A stretch of 64,000 nucleotides of DNA from CAWCXF01 sp963799455 (lineage in GTDB: Bacteria > Pseudomonadota > Alphaproteobacteria > Rhodobacterales > Rhodobacteraceae). The stretch is taken from NCBI GenBank assembly GCA_963799455.1, contig CAWCXF010000007.1, positions 1,364,001-1,428,000 on the forward strand. Reading direction: 5' to 3'. Of this stretch, positions 63,637 to 64,000 are shown one piece after another. How positions within the stretch are numbered: position 1 is the stretch's first letter; each line of letters opens with the position of its first letter. The translations under genes and the position numbers were made by a program. Below the pieces are notes generated by a model. The model ran no database searches. It worked only from the letters and a program-made list of their open reading frames with translations, and was not told the DNA's origin.

Positions 63637-64000
63637 TCAGGTTCCGAGCCAAGCGAGGCCCAGCAGGATGAAGCCGCCGATGAAGAGGGTCTCGGCGACG
63701 ATCAGCGCCGCGGCCTGGCCGCCGACCTCGAACATGGTCTTGAGCGAGGTCTTCATGCCGACGGCCGCGATCGCCGTCAGCAGCGCCCAGCGGCTGAGAT
63801 CCCCGAGCGCCGTGCCCACCACCGCGGGCACCAGGCCGATGGAGTTGAGCGCGGCCAGCAGGAGGAACATCAGCACGAAGAACGGCACGAGCGGCGGGCG
63901 CTTGCCCGCGGCCTCCGCGTCCGCACCCTGCATCGAGCGGACCCCGAGCGCGAAGACGAGGACCACCGGGGCCAGCATGGTGACGCGGATCAGCTTGACC
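63637..64000 (-). CDS. YeiH family transporter (UPF0324), 3' part
   Basis: C-terminal 120 or so residues of a ten-helix membrane protein annotated elsewhere as putative sulfate exporter. The frame is open to the window edge, so the 5' end is missing. Visible are VTMLAPVVLVFALGVRSM, a hydrophobic helix around FVLMFLLLAALNSIGLVP, and AVGMKTSLKTMFEVGGQAAA, the family's conserved end. It lies 8 bp upstream of the cupin gene in the direction of transcription. Confidence 0.82.
   Translation of the reverse strand, partial: VKLIRVTMLAPVVLVFALGVRSMQGADAEAAGKRPPLVPFFVLMFLLLAALNSIGLVPAVVGTALGDLSRWALLTAIAAVGMKTSLKTMFEVGGQAAALIVAETLFIGGFILLGLAWLGT

Overview
The window comes from a very GC-rich alphaproteobacterium, most likely a member of the Rhodobacterales (Rhodobacteraceae/Paracoccaceae). 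The evidence is gene content and gene order: glyQ–DUF6446–glyS, hom–glpX–recJ, nrdR–ribD–ribE–ribB–ribH–nusB, an H-NOX/diguanylate cyclase pair, a PleD-type cyclase divergent from a DUF3572 gene, a four-subunit sarcosine oxidase, and two surface proteins with VPLPA-type sorting tails. The tRNA-His lacks the usual extra 5' G, as known for this class. No plasmid, phage, IS or CRISPR sequence is seen, so this looks like ordinary chromosome.

Layout. 1–12.3 kb: end of folE2, a TrkH K+ transporter, glycyl-tRNA synthetase genes, a PPDK-like gene with a frameshift, a SleB-type wall hydrolase, a MAPEG protein, folP and glmM. 12.4–19.4 kb: an SDR, metG, an RTX protein, a frameshifted MFS transporter and a Tas-like aldo/keto reductase. 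19.4–25.5 kb: an XRE regulator divergent from a desaturase, an EamA transporter, NUDIX, DUF983, a frameshifted PleD-like cyclase and DUF3572. 25.7–29.3 kb: an MttB-family methyltransferase, the H-NOX/GGDEF pair and tRNA-Glu. 29.4–33.7 kb: recJ, glpX, hom. 33.8–38 kb: two hypothetical genes and a TadG/TadE operon. 38.2–45.8 kb: glutamate dehydrogenase and the sarcosine oxidase genes, with a VPLPA-CTERM gene lying between soxB and soxD. 45.9–52.9 kb: dnaG, rpoD, rmuC, a secreted hypothetical protein and yjbQ. 53–59.2 kb: nrdR and the riboflavin genes with nusB. 59.3–64 kb: a thioesterase, mmcB, DUF6324, a second VPLPA protein, tRNA-His, pta, a cupin and a YeiH fragment.

Themes. Several genes fit breakdown of methylated amines and betaine (MttB-like protein, SoxBDAG). 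Two routes to c-di-GMP appear, and in both the sensory module has lost its expected key residues: the H-NOX lacks the heme histidine, and the PleD-like receiver lacks the phosphoacceptor Asp. Short tandem repeats of 11–28 bp are common between and inside genes. Three reading frames are broken, two of them at homopolymer or repeat tracts, so assembly error must be excluded before calling them pseudogenes. The most unusual regulatory sequence is a cluster of six CGAATCA/TGATTCG heptamers, each containing a GANTC site, upstream of rpoD.
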